From an uncultured Clostridia bacterium (GTDB taxonomy: Bacteria; Bacillota; Clostridia; TANB77; CAG-508): DNA of 45,609 bases. Each line of letters opens with the position of its first letter. The first letter of the stretch is position 1. This document shows, one piece after another, positions 32,748 through 41,690 of this stretch. The translations under genes were made by a program, and so were the position numbers. Location: positions 1-45,609 of the forward strand of contig CALXNM010000012.1 in assembly GCA_944389745.1 (NCBI GenBank), given 5' to 3'. A model generated the notes under the pieces. It saw only the letters and a program-made list of their open reading frames with translations. It had not been told where the DNA came from and made no database searches.

Positions 32748-34181
32748 TTAAAGTATATTTTTCAAAATCATTGTCTTCATTCTACTCATTTCTTGTAAAG
32801 TTGTAAGAACTCCTTCATTTCCTATACCACTATGTTTCCATCCACCAAATGGCATTTCAAATGAACGATAGAAACTTGCACCATTTACTATTGCTCCACC
32901 ACACTCAAGTCTATCTGCAATTTTCATTCCTAATGAATAATCTTTAGTTATTACACATCCACATAGACCATAAGATGATTGGTTTGCAATTTCTACAGCT
33001 TCATCTACAGTATCAAAACCTATAACTGAAATAACAGGACCAAATATTTCCATGTCTTTTGCTACTTCCATATCCTTTGTTACATTATCTAATATTGTTG
33101 GATAGTAGTATGCATCTTCTCTTCTTCCTCCGCATACTATTGTAGCTCCTTCTGATACCATTTGATTTACTTGGTCTTCAATTCTTTTAGCAGCATTTAT
33201 GTTAATCATTGGTCCCATATCTGTATCTTCTTTGCTAGGGTCTCCAACTTTAAGATTTGATATAACCTCTTTCATTCTCTCAATAAATTCTGCTTTTCTA
33301 GAATTATGAATTAAAAATCTTTTACTTGCACAACATACTTGTCCACCATTATATAATCTTCCCCAGATTGTTTCTTTTACTGCTAAATCCATATCTCCAT
33401 CTTCTAGGAATATGAATGCATCATTTCCTCCTAGTTCTAGCATTACATGCGTTAAATTTTGTGAACATGTACCCATTGTTTGGATTCCAGCTGCTGTTCC
33501 ACCTGTTAATGATACTAAATGTACTCCTGGGTGACGAGCTAAAGCTTGTCCACATGTTGGTCCATCACCTGTTAATATTTGAATACATCCTGCTGGTACT
33601 CCAGCTTCTATCATTAATTTAACATATTCTGTTAAAGTTAATGGATTATAATTTGATGGTTTTACAATTATGCTATTCCCCATAAGTAGTGCTGGTGGTA
33701 CTTTTTGACAGAATAAGTCACTTGGGAAATTGAAAGGTATAATTGCTGCAATAACACCTATTGGGTATCTTTTTGTTATTTGCATTGTTTTTTCTTGGCC
33801 AGCTTCTTGCCCTGCTGGAATGCTTTGGTCATATAAATGTTTTGCCCTTTCTATAAATGCCCTAACACCTATTCTAACATTTGCAACTTCTCCTCTTGCT
33901 TCTTTTATTGGTTTTCCAGTTTCTGCTGTTAATAACTGTGCTAATCTTTCTTTATTTTCTTCTACTAAGTCTACAAATTTATATAATTTATCTGCTCGTT
34001 CGTGAATGGGTACTTCTGCCCATTTCTTTTGTTCTACCATTGCTACCTTTACGGCTGTATCTACATCTTCATCTGTACAATTTGGTACAGTATCTATAAG
34101 CTCACTTGTTGCTGGATTTACAACCTCTATTGTTGCTCCATTAAGAGCTTCTTTCCATTCATATCCAATTAAATTTTTCAC
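32748..34181 (-). CDS. NAD(P)-dependent aldehyde dehydrogenase
   Basis: A 477-residue member of the aldehyde dehydrogenase superfamily of the non-acylating, glyceraldehyde-3-phosphate/succinate-semialdehyde type by length and layout. IIPFNFPSDLF starts the cofactor domain, SLTGGTAAG the Rossmann turn, LELGGND holds the general-base Glu, and GGQVCCASKRF the catalytic Cys (first of the pair). EIFGPVISVIGF and MPFGGWKHSGIG complete the pattern. ATG after AGGAGG. Middle gene of the FIST-aldehyde-alcohol dehydrogenase operon. Exact substrate unknown. Confidence 0.93.
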   Translation of the reverse strand: MKNLIGYEWKEALNGATIEVVNPATSELIDTVPNCTDEDVDTAVKVAMVEQKKWAEVPIHERADKLYKFVDLVEENKERLAQLLTAETGKPIKEARGEVANVRIGVRAFIERAKHLYDQSIPAGQEAGQEKTMQITKRYPIGVIAAIIPFNFPSDLFCQKVPPALLMGNSIIVKPSNYNPLTLTEYVKLMIEAGVPAGCIQILTGDGPTCGQALARHPGVHLVSLTGGTAAGIQTMGTCSQNLTHVMLELGGNDAFIFLEDGDMDLAVKETIWGRLYNGGQVCCASKRFLIHNSRKAEFIERMKEVISNLKVGDPSKEDTDMGPMININAAKRIEDQVNQMVSEGATIVCGGRREDAYYYPTILDNVTKDMEVAKDMEIFGPVISVIGFDTVDEAVEIANQSSYGLCGCVITKDYSLGMKIADRLECGGAIVNGASFYRSFEMPFGGWKHSGIGNEGVLTTLQEMSRMKTMILKNIL

Positions 34182-34220
34182 AGTACATTCCTCCTTTTTT
34201 TGTGGTTTTTCCCCCGCTCT

Positions 34221-35387
34221 TCATTTAGCTATTGCTGTAAATGATAGCATTAAACCTCCACATGTATTTGCTCCATGCTCTCTTGATCCATATTCACCAA
34301 ATGTAAATATAGTCATAAAAGGAACTCCGTTTGCTTCTTTCTTTAATTGTTTAGCAACTTCATCTATTCTGTCACCTATTCCTAATTTTCTTCCTCCGCA
34401 GTGAACTAATAAATATGCTCCTACATCTTCTCTTAAATTCTTTTTAGCTTCTTTCATAGCTTTTCCTGTAGAATCAATTAATTCATCTACTGTTGCTTCC
34501 ATTTGTATAACTGCTGTATTAACTGCTAAATTATTTCCTATGTTCATAGAATAATCATCATTTCCATTCATTGGGTGACGTATTGCAATTAAATCTCCTA
34601 ATCTATCTTTTACTCCAAGTGGTGCTAAAATTGTTTGAGTAAGTAAATTTCCACCTGCTAAGTCTTTTAATTTTTTACCTGTCCATGATGCATATTTTTT
34701 CATTGCAGGTACTCCATCTATTTCAACTAATGTTCTTTTTCCACTTATTTTTGTAATAACACCTGAGTTTGTTGTTTCATGATATGCTCCAGTATATACA
34801 TTAGCCATTGGCTTATCTGTATAGAAGAATGCTACTGCACATCCATCAGAGAATATAGTGTCATTTGTATAAATGCTCCATTCTCCTGAAACTGTGTTAT
34901 CAGCTGCACTACCACCAAAGAATGGCACTCTACCTATAACATCTTCTATTCCTTTTAAGTAATCTTCTTCTTCTGCTGGTGAAGCTACCATATAGAAATA
35001 TGCTGGTGCTGTTGTTTGTCCTGCTTTTTCCATTGCTTCTTTTGCAAGCATTCTACCTGTTGCTCTTGCATCTTTTTGTTTTGCTGAACCTGCAACACCT
35101 ACTGTTGTATCTGGATCTCCTAAAGCCATAATTCCAACAAAACCATTTTCAGATGTTATATATCCGTCTGGTACTATAATTCCTCCACTTGATGTACAAC
35201 CAATGATTGGTGCTGTACCAAGTTCAGCTTTTGCACCTTCTAGCACTTTTTTAACATCATTATCTGCCGATGTATATAAAAATGCCACCTTTGTTTGAAC
35301 TAAATCTACTACAGCCTTCTTTGCTGAGGCTCTTCCTGCTTCGTAATTATCTGCTTCTGTACTCCAACCTATGTTTGCTTTCAACAT
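34221..35387 (-). CDS. FIST domain protein (stand-alone sensor-like protein)
   Basis: 388 residues with a FIST-N domain (about 1-200: LKANIGWSTEADNYEAGRASAKKAV, APIIGCTSSGGII, FFGGSAADN) and FIST-C (about 205-388: AYHETTNSGVITKISGKRTLVEID, AYLLVHCGGRKL, FMTIFTFGEYG, HGANTCGGLMLSF). FIST was defined as a predicted ligand-binding sensory domain, often attached to histidine kinases or methyl-accepting proteins; here no output domain is attached. First gene of an operon with two dehydrogenases, which hints at sensing or binding a metabolite of that pathway. ATG at 35387 after AAAGGAGG. Confidence 0.88.
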   Translation of the reverse strand: MLKANIGWSTEADNYEAGRASAKKAVVDLVQTKVAFLYTSADNDVKKVLEGAKAELGTAPIIGCTSSGGIIVPDGYITSENGFVGIMALGDPDTTVGVAGSAKQKDARATGRMLAKEAMEKAGQTTAPAYFYMVASPAEEEDYLKGIEDVIGRVPFFGGSAADNTVSGEWSIYTNDTIFSDGCAVAFFYTDKPMANVYTGAYHETTNSGVITKISGKRTLVEIDGVPAMKKYASWTGKKLKDLAGGNLLTQTILAPLGVKDRLGDLIAIRHPMNGNDDYSMNIGNNLAVNTAVIQMEATVDELIDSTGKAMKEAKKNLREDVGAYLLVHCGGRKLGIGDRIDEVAKQLKKEANGVPFMTIFTFGEYGSREHGANTCGGLMLSFTAIAK

Positions 35388-35438
35388 ATTAATTCCTCCT
35401 TTGTCTTTAATAAATTTATATAAATTCATTATACCCAG

Positions 35439-35467
35439 ATTATATACTTAATATTATTTTTTGACAA
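35439..35467 (-). promoter_or_regulatory. Promoter of the FIST-aldehyde-alcohol dehydrogenase operon
   Basis: On the minus strand TTGTCA, 17 bp, TATAAT, about 50 nt before the FIST start. Confidence 0.65.
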
Positions 35468-35513
35468 TATTTTTTACAAAAAAATCATATTAAATTTACC
35501 ACATTTATACCAC

Positions 35514-35542
35514 TTGTTATATTAAATATTTTTGTGTATAAT
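35514..35542 (+). promoter_or_regulatory. Promoter of unit D
   Basis: TTGTTA, 17 bp, TATAAT, then a short leader and AGGAGGG. Confidence 0.7.
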
Positions 35543-35585
35543 GACATTGCAACAAGTTGTTTTGTTTATTAGGAGGGTAAAACCT

Positions 35586-36221
35586 ATGATTATAACTTTA
35601 CCGTCACAGAACTTGAATACAAACGACCTTAATATCAAGGATGGTGTTTTGTATTTGAGTCAAAGCCAATCTTATCAGAATGTTATCTATCGGCTCACAT
35701 ATTTTATGAAAGGTCGTCACTATTGCTACTATTGCAAGAAACGTATTCCGCGAAATGAAATAACCATGGATCATATGTATCCAAGGTCATTAGGAGGCCC
35801 AACTATTCCAGAAAATCTTATCCCCGCCTGTCGGGATTGTAACTGCCGTAAATCGGATATGACTCATGAACAATTTAGAACACTTATGTCTCTTGATGCA
35901 TCTGATAGACCTAGTTACATTAACAAGATTCATGCTCTAAAAGAAGGGTATAGAAAGATTGGAATGTTCCAAATCCCTTCAGACTGGGTTACACCTGTCA
36001 AAGTGGATAGAATCCATACCAACGTTGATTTTGCTAATATCTCAAACTCCAAGTATGAGAAAGTAAAGCATTTCTACGAAACGTATGGAAACTTCCAGTA
36101 TCCGATAGTTATCGATAGGAAGGAGCATTCCCTCGATGGATTTTATGTTCTTTTCGTCGCTAAATCTTTGGATATTCAGTTCATTCCAGCAGTAGTTCTC
36201 GATAACGTTGAAATGAGATGA
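35586..36221 (+). CDS. HNH nuclease joined to a ParB-like C-terminal domain (unit D)
   Basis: 211 residues. The middle holds an HNH endonuclease fold with two zinc-binding Cys pairs: HYCYYCKKRIP, ITMDHMYPRSLGGPTIPENLIPACRDCNCRKSD. The His-Asn-type catalytic set is present (DH of MDHMYP, N of ENL). The last 70 residues (VTPVKVDRIHTNVDF, SKYEKVKHFYE, then PIVIDRKEHSLDGFYVLFVAKSL and IPAVVLD) resemble the ParB/sulfiredoxin nuclease-like domain, in which the conserved DGY-type motif is DGF. ATG at 35586 after AGGAGGG. GC-rich relative to the flanks, one gene with promoter and terminator. Possibly a mobile-element or defence nuclease; partner and target unknown. Confidence 0.8.
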   Translation: MIITLPSQNLNTNDLNIKDGVLYLSQSQSYQNVIYRLTYFMKGRHYCYYCKKRIPRNEITMDHMYPRSLGGPTIPENLIPACRDCNCRKSDMTHEQFRTLMSLDASDRPSYINKIHALKEGYRKIGMFQIPSDWVTPVKVDRIHTNVDFANISNSKYEKVKHFYETYGNFQYPIVIDRKEHSLDGFYVLFVAKSLDIQFIPAVVLDNVEMR

Positions 36222-36251
36222 TGCACTCAAAACATTACTATGTGTTGACAA

Positions 36252-36283
36252 AAGGCTCCGCATTCGCGAGGCCTTAGTTTTTT
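36252..36283 (+). terminator. Unit D terminator
   Basis: AAGGCTCCGC and GCGAGGCCTT pair with a G-T wobble and a C/A mismatch around ATTC, followed by AGTTTTTT. Confidence 0.8.
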
Positions 36284-36288
36284 ATTTT

Positions 36289-36534
36289 TTATTCTGCAAT
36301 TCCAATTTTATATTCAATATTTTCCATGTGAGGAAACATTTCTTTAATCCTCTTTAATGTAAGCATACTATGACGTGGCTGAGGATTTTTCTCATCTTCT
36401 GTTAAAAGTTTTTGAGTATAACAATTCTCTGCAGTTTTATACAATAAATATCTATTTCGTACATAAGTATAATACATTTGATATCCGTCATCTAAATTCA
36501 TTTTAAATTGAATAAAAGTGTATTTTCCGTCCAT
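36289..36534 (-). CDS. Small protein of unknown function
   Basis: About 81 residues, not recognised. It begins MDGKYTFIQFKMNLDDGYQMYYTYVRNRYLLY and continues with a charged stretch to KRIKEMFPHMENIEYKIG; rich in Tyr, Met and Lys, soluble. The ATG at 36534 follows AAAGGAGAG. AT-rich like the host, unlike unit D, with which it is convergent. Possibly expressed from read-through of ligA upstream or from its own promoter; none was recognised. Confidence 0.65.
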   Translation of the reverse strand: MDGKYTFIQFKMNLDDGYQMYYTYVRNRYLLYKTAENCYTQKLLTEDEKNPQPRHSMLTLKRIKEMFPHMENIEYKIGIAE

Positions 36535-36581
36535 AATCTCTCCTTTTTTACAAAACAAGCCTGTCCTTCAAACTGACATTA

Positions 36582-36607
36582 TGCCAAAGGGGCCTGTCCC
36601 ATTGGCA
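36582..36607. repeat. TGCCAA palindromic repeat after ligA
   Basis: TGCCAAAGGG and CCCATTGGCA pair with one A/A mismatch around GCCTGT. It lies 4 nt beyond the ligA stop codon but lacks a U tract. It closely resembles the hairpin at 5251-5277, including the CTGTCCC in the loop and the preceding ATTA or CATTA, so it is probably one of a repeat family. Confidence 0.65.
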
Positions 36608-36611
36608 CAGC

Positions 36612-39247
<2,636 letters not shown>

Positions 39248-39383
39248 TTATTTCATTCCTCTCATACTATTTATTTTTATAATCTCTGCAAAAATTCTTT
39301 ATACATTATATATAAATAATAAAAAAAAATAAATAGTAAAATAAAATTTTTTTGTCTTATTATTTATATTTATTATTCACTAG

Positions 39384-39431
39384 ACTAAAAAGATATATTT
39401 TTTATAAAAATAAAAAATATATCTTTTTAGT
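39384..39431 (-). terminator. Terminator with 21-bp AT-rich stem after DUF5665 gene
   Basis: Perfect 21-bp inverted repeats (39384-39404 and 39411-39431, starting ACTAAAAAGATATATT) with a 6-nt loop lie directly after the DUF5665 stop codon. No clean T run follows; the stem itself ends TTTTTAGT. It is unusual in being almost only A and T, yet perfectly matched. Confidence 0.6.
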
Positions 39432-39435
39432 ATTA

Positions 39436-39726
39436 TTATTTAGTCAAATTTGATTGAACTATATCAACAATATCAGCAATATATTCACCTATAATTGGAA
39501 TATTCCAAGTAACAATTTTTTGAAGTATTATAAGTATTATTGCGGTTATAATAGTAACTCCAATACCTATCCCTATTCCTTTTGCTATTCCTGACCAAAT
39601 ATTTCTGAAAATTAATTCCTTCTTATTGCCTAATAGCTCAGCCAATTCTAGCACTTTGTTTCTAGTTAATAAATAGTTTAATTTATCTAATTTTTTGTTT
39701 AATTCATCATATAATCTTCTTTTCAT
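39436..39726 (-). CDS. DUF5665 family small membrane protein
   Basis: A 96-residue protein matching the DUF5665 pattern: a charged helical N-terminus (about 1-42, KLDKLNYLLTRNKVLELAELLGNKK), then IFRNIWSGIAKGIGIGIGVTIITAIILIILQKIV (Gly-rich membrane segment) and the conserved NIPIIGEYIADIVDIVQ tail. Function unknown. It is upstream of pgsA in the same direction but separated by a strong hairpin, so probably its own transcript. Start ATG; ribosome-binding site weak. Confidence 0.8.
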   Translation of the reverse strand: MKRRLYDELNKKLDKLNYLLTRNKVLELAELLGNKKELIFRNIWSGIAKGIGIGIGVTIITAIILIILQKIVTWNIPIIGEYIADIVDIVQSNLTK

Positions 39727-39742
39727 TTAATCTCACATAAAC

Positions 39743-39782
39743 TCTCATAAAATAGTTTTTGTTTTATTATAAACTTTTATGA
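39743..39782. repeat. Inverted repeat upstream of DUF5665 gene
   Basis: CTCATAAAA and TTTTATGAG are perfect arms, extended by GTTT/AAAC with a small bulge. It lies 17 nt before the DUF5665 ATG on the minus strand and would fall in its leader or just upstream. Confidence 0.45.
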
Positions 39783-39845
39783 GCTTTTTATGCACTAATG
39801 AACTCAAAGTCAAAAACAATTCCTCAATTTTTTATTTCAGAACAA

Positions 39846-39859
39846 ATTACATAAAAAAA
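39846..39859. repeat. Left copy of 14-bp direct repeat flanking unit E
   Basis: ATTACATAAAAAAA, identical to 40546-40559 exactly 700 bp away. Read on the minus strand it supplies the T tract of the unit E terminator. Confidence 0.7.
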
Positions 39860-39888
39860 CCGGGGCTCTCAGCTTCCACCAAGAGCCC
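39853..39888 (-). terminator. Unit E terminator
   Basis: On the minus strand GGGCTCT and AGAGCCC pair around a 12-nt loop, followed by CGGTTTTTTT. The T tract is part of the left direct repeat. Confidence 0.8.
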
Positions 39889-39916
39889 TCATCTCACCAA
39901 TTATGGTGTAAGCGGT

Positions 39917-40342
39917 CTACTGCTCCGTCCACTTCACCACCCAGTACTTGATCTCATCTTCTGCGAGCACACCTCTGTCTGCGTAGCTGAGCGTTTTAAG
40001 CCCATTGCACTTTGCACTATCCAAGACGTAGGACATGATTTGGTCAATGTTCCTCATCTTCTCCGGCGAGATCAGTAAGATTTCGTCAAGTCTCTTGACC
40101 CTGATTTCGCGCTTAGTTGAAGCATCCTTGACACAAACAGATATACCAATGCAGTCTGTTTGTGCAATGAACTCAACGCGAATGCGCCGTATCTGTTCCA
40201 TCTCAAAAGCAGAGAAGCTGTTCAAGGCATTCTCCACCTTCTTCCAGATCATATCAGCGACCTGGCTGTTTTTCAAATGCGCACCTTCCTTCTTTCTCGA
40301 ATCCAGGATTTGCCTCAGGTTACGTTTCCGACAAGTTGCCAT
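39917..40342 (-). CDS. Unknown protein of GC-rich unit E
   Basis: 141 residues, not recognised. A basic N-terminus (MATCRKRNLRQILDSRKKEG) and a helix (about 25-50) are followed by RIRVEFIAQTDCIGISVCVKDA, RVKRLDEILLISPEKMRNIDQIM and EDEIKYWVVKWTEQ, suggesting a small alpha/beta fold; no signal peptide or membrane helix. The ATG at 40342 follows GAAAGGGG; the frame stays open upstream through the promoter without a ribosome-binding site. Composition near half G+C (28 of 60 at 40021-40080) against very AT-rich flanks. Surrounded by a direct repeat; likely foreign. Confidence 0.7.
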   Translation of the reverse strand: MATCRKRNLRQILDSRKKEGAHLKNSQVADMIWKKVENALNSFSAFEMEQIRRIRVEFIAQTDCIGISVCVKDASTKREIRVKRLDEILLISPEKMRNIDQIMSYVLDSAKCNGLKTLSYADRGVLAEDEIKYWVVKWTEQ

Positions 40343-40388
40343 ACGATAGCCCCTTTCTAACAGTTCCAAATTTTGCTGAGTACCGACC

Positions 40389-40417
40389 ATTATACTGCTT
40401 TTTATATAAATTGTCAA
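40389..40417 (-). promoter_or_regulatory. Promoter of unit E
   Basis: On the minus strand TTGACA, 17 bp, TATAAT: perfect sigma-A/sigma-70 consensus boxes at ideal spacing. Confidence 0.85.
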
Positions 40418-40424
40418 ATAGCAC

Positions 40425-40500
40425 AGAACAAAGCGACCTTGGTCGCCCTTTGTTCTTGCCAATTTAGGTTTCCGACGCAAGGAGGAAATCCTAAAGGCAA
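40425..40500. other. Two adjacent hairpins and an orphan ribosome-binding site
   Basis: Hairpin one (40425-40456) pairs AGAACAAAG-CGACC with GGTCG-CCTTTGTTCT. Hairpin two (40456-40500) pairs TTGCC, TTTAGG and TTTCC with GGAAA, CCTAAA and GGCAA, with small bulges. Within it AAGGAGG precedes an ATG at 40502 that opens only 11 codons before TAA, across the change to AT-rich sequence near 40515. This looks like the leader and first codons of a second foreign gene, cut off at the island edge. Confidence 0.5.
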
Positions 40501-40519
40501 TGGCGATTATAGCATTTTT

Positions 40520-40552
40520 ATGTAATAGGAAATAAGAAATTTCCTATTACAT
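40520..40552. repeat. 14-bp palindrome beside the right direct repeat
   Basis: ATGTAATAGGAAAT and ATTTCCTATTACAT are perfect arms with a 5-nt loop. The right arm overlaps the start of the right direct repeat. It has no T tract of its own on either strand. Confidence 0.6.
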
Positions 40553-40559
40553 AAAAAAA
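40546..40559. repeat. Right copy of 14-bp direct repeat flanking unit E
   Basis: ATTACATAAAAAAA, identical to 39846-39859. On the minus strand it is the T tract of the rpmE terminator. Confidence 0.7.
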
Positions 40560-40577
40560 GAATAGCTATTTGCTATC
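40552..40577 (-). terminator. rpmE terminator
   Basis: On the minus strand GATAGC and GCTATT pair (one G-T wobble) around AAATA, followed by CTTTTTTTAT, 7 nt after the stop codon. Confidence 0.75.
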
Positions 40578-40583
40578 CTAATT

Positions 40584-40784
40584 TTATTTAATTCCATATT
40601 TTTTCTTAAATCTATCTGCTCTACCACCTGTTGTTTCTCTCTTTAAGTTACCTGTCCAGAATGGATGACATTTTGAGCAAACATCAACTTTCATATCAGC
40701 TTTTGTAGAATTTGTTTTCATAACATTTCCACAAGCGCATGTTATAGTTGCTTCTGTATAATTTGGATGTATTCCTTCTTTCAT
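40584..40784 (-). CDS. rpmE: Ribosomal protein L31, zinc-binding type
   Basis: A 66-residue large-subunit ribosomal protein. It keeps the zinc ligands of the C+ form (CACGN, then [11 protein letters not shown]), which marks it as the zinc-requiring paralogue rather than the zinc-free replacement. The C-terminal [16 protein letters not shown] is typical. Monocistronic, with its own terminator; unit E appears inserted just beyond it. Confidence 0.97.
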   Translation of the reverse strand: MKEGIHPNYTEATITCACGNVMKTNSTKADMKVDVCSKCHPFWTGNLKRETTGGRADRFKKKYGIK

Positions 40785-40903
40785 TTTGTATTCACCTCTC
40801 CCTTATCTTTTTAAAACGCTATTTTATATGATAACATATTTATTTATTTTTTTCAAGTATTTATTTTTTATATTTTATTTATATTTATTTTATTGATATT
40901 ATT

Positions 40904-41062
40904 TTATATTTCTTCTTTTTGTTGTTCTATATATTCTGCTGAACTTTGAAGTTCTTGTTCTAAAGAAGCTTTATGTACTAGTTTATTAACTATATTAAAT
41001 AAACAAGCAATAATTAATATTATAAATAATACTTTCTTCCATACTTTAGCTATCATATCCAT
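40904..41062 (-). CDS. 52-residue single-pass membrane protein
   Basis: A small protein: basic start (MDMIAKVWKK), one hydrophobic helix (about 11-24, VLFIILIIACLFNI), then a charged amphipathic tail (KASLEQELQSSAEYIEQQKEEI) likely to form a short coiled coil. ATG after AAAAGGAG. The layout resembles small FtsL/FtsB-like or regulatory membrane proteins, but no family can be named. It lies alone between the DUF6320 gene and rpmE on the same strand, after a gap of 55 bp from the former. Confidence 0.65.
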   Translation of the reverse strand: MDMIAKVWKKVLFIILIIACLFNIVNKLVHKASLEQELQSSAEYIEQQKEEI

Positions 41063-41117
41063 TTCTCCTTTTACATACAATATTATACTTATTTTTCACA
41101 AAAAAGTCAATAGACAA

Positions 41118-41690
41118 TTACATATGTAATCGTCTGTCTAATTCTTCTAAAATATTTTTTCCACATAATATAAGTGAGAACACAAATGTAAATACAGCAA
41201 TTGAGCTTGCAATTATTGTAAATAATGGTTCTGTTATTATATTGTCCGAAAACACTAATAAACCTAAAGGTATAACACTTAGTACAAATATTATTAATTG
41301 ATATAGTGCATATTTATATTTATGAAAACTTGATATTGTTAGTACAAACATTGTTGTATTTGCTACCATTATTATTATTGGTATTGCCAAGTTTATTGAC
41401 CAGCCTTCATACCCCAGGATATGGTCTATACAAATTGTAAGTATTGATATTGCTATTAACTGAACCATTACATTTGATGCTATGTTTACATTTCTATGAA
41501 TAGAATACATTACTGTAAGCCATGAATAAATTATTCCTATTATTACTATGAAACTCCACATATATTTTGTAGAAGTACATACATTTGTAATTAAACAAGC
41601 TACTGCAACTACAAACGATACAATTATCATTATTTTTATTGCAATGTTATCTTTTTTCACATTTCTAATCTTCGGGTATAACGAAGTCAT
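41118..41690 (-). CDS. DUF6320-like membrane protein
   Basis: About 190 residues with six hydrophobic helices and short loops, ending GKNILEELDRRLHM. The start LYPKIRNVKKDN and the helix-only layout match DUF6320-type proteins that accompany alcohol-acetyltransferase-like genes in Firmicutes; this identification rests on context and general pattern. Its start overlaps the 3' end of the acyltransferase gene by 26 bp (ATG at 41690, AAGGG upstream; an ATG three codons earlier is also possible), so translation is probably coupled. Confidence 0.65.
   Translation of the reverse strand: MTSLYPKIRNVKKDNIAIKIMIIVSFVVAVACLITNVCTSTKYMWSFIVIIGIIYSWLTVMYSIHRNVNIASNVMVQLIAISILTICIDHILGYEGWSINLAIPIIIMVANTTMFVLTISSFHKYKYALYQLIIFVLSVIPLGLLVFSDNIITEPLFTIIASSIAVFTFVFSLILCGKNILEELDRRLHM

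Noticed and set aside
40425..40552. Integron attC site beside unit E
   Set aside because: The hairpins have bulges as attC sites do, but no GTTRRRY/RYYYAAC core was found, no integrase is in view, and the units carry their own promoters, unlike integron cassettes.
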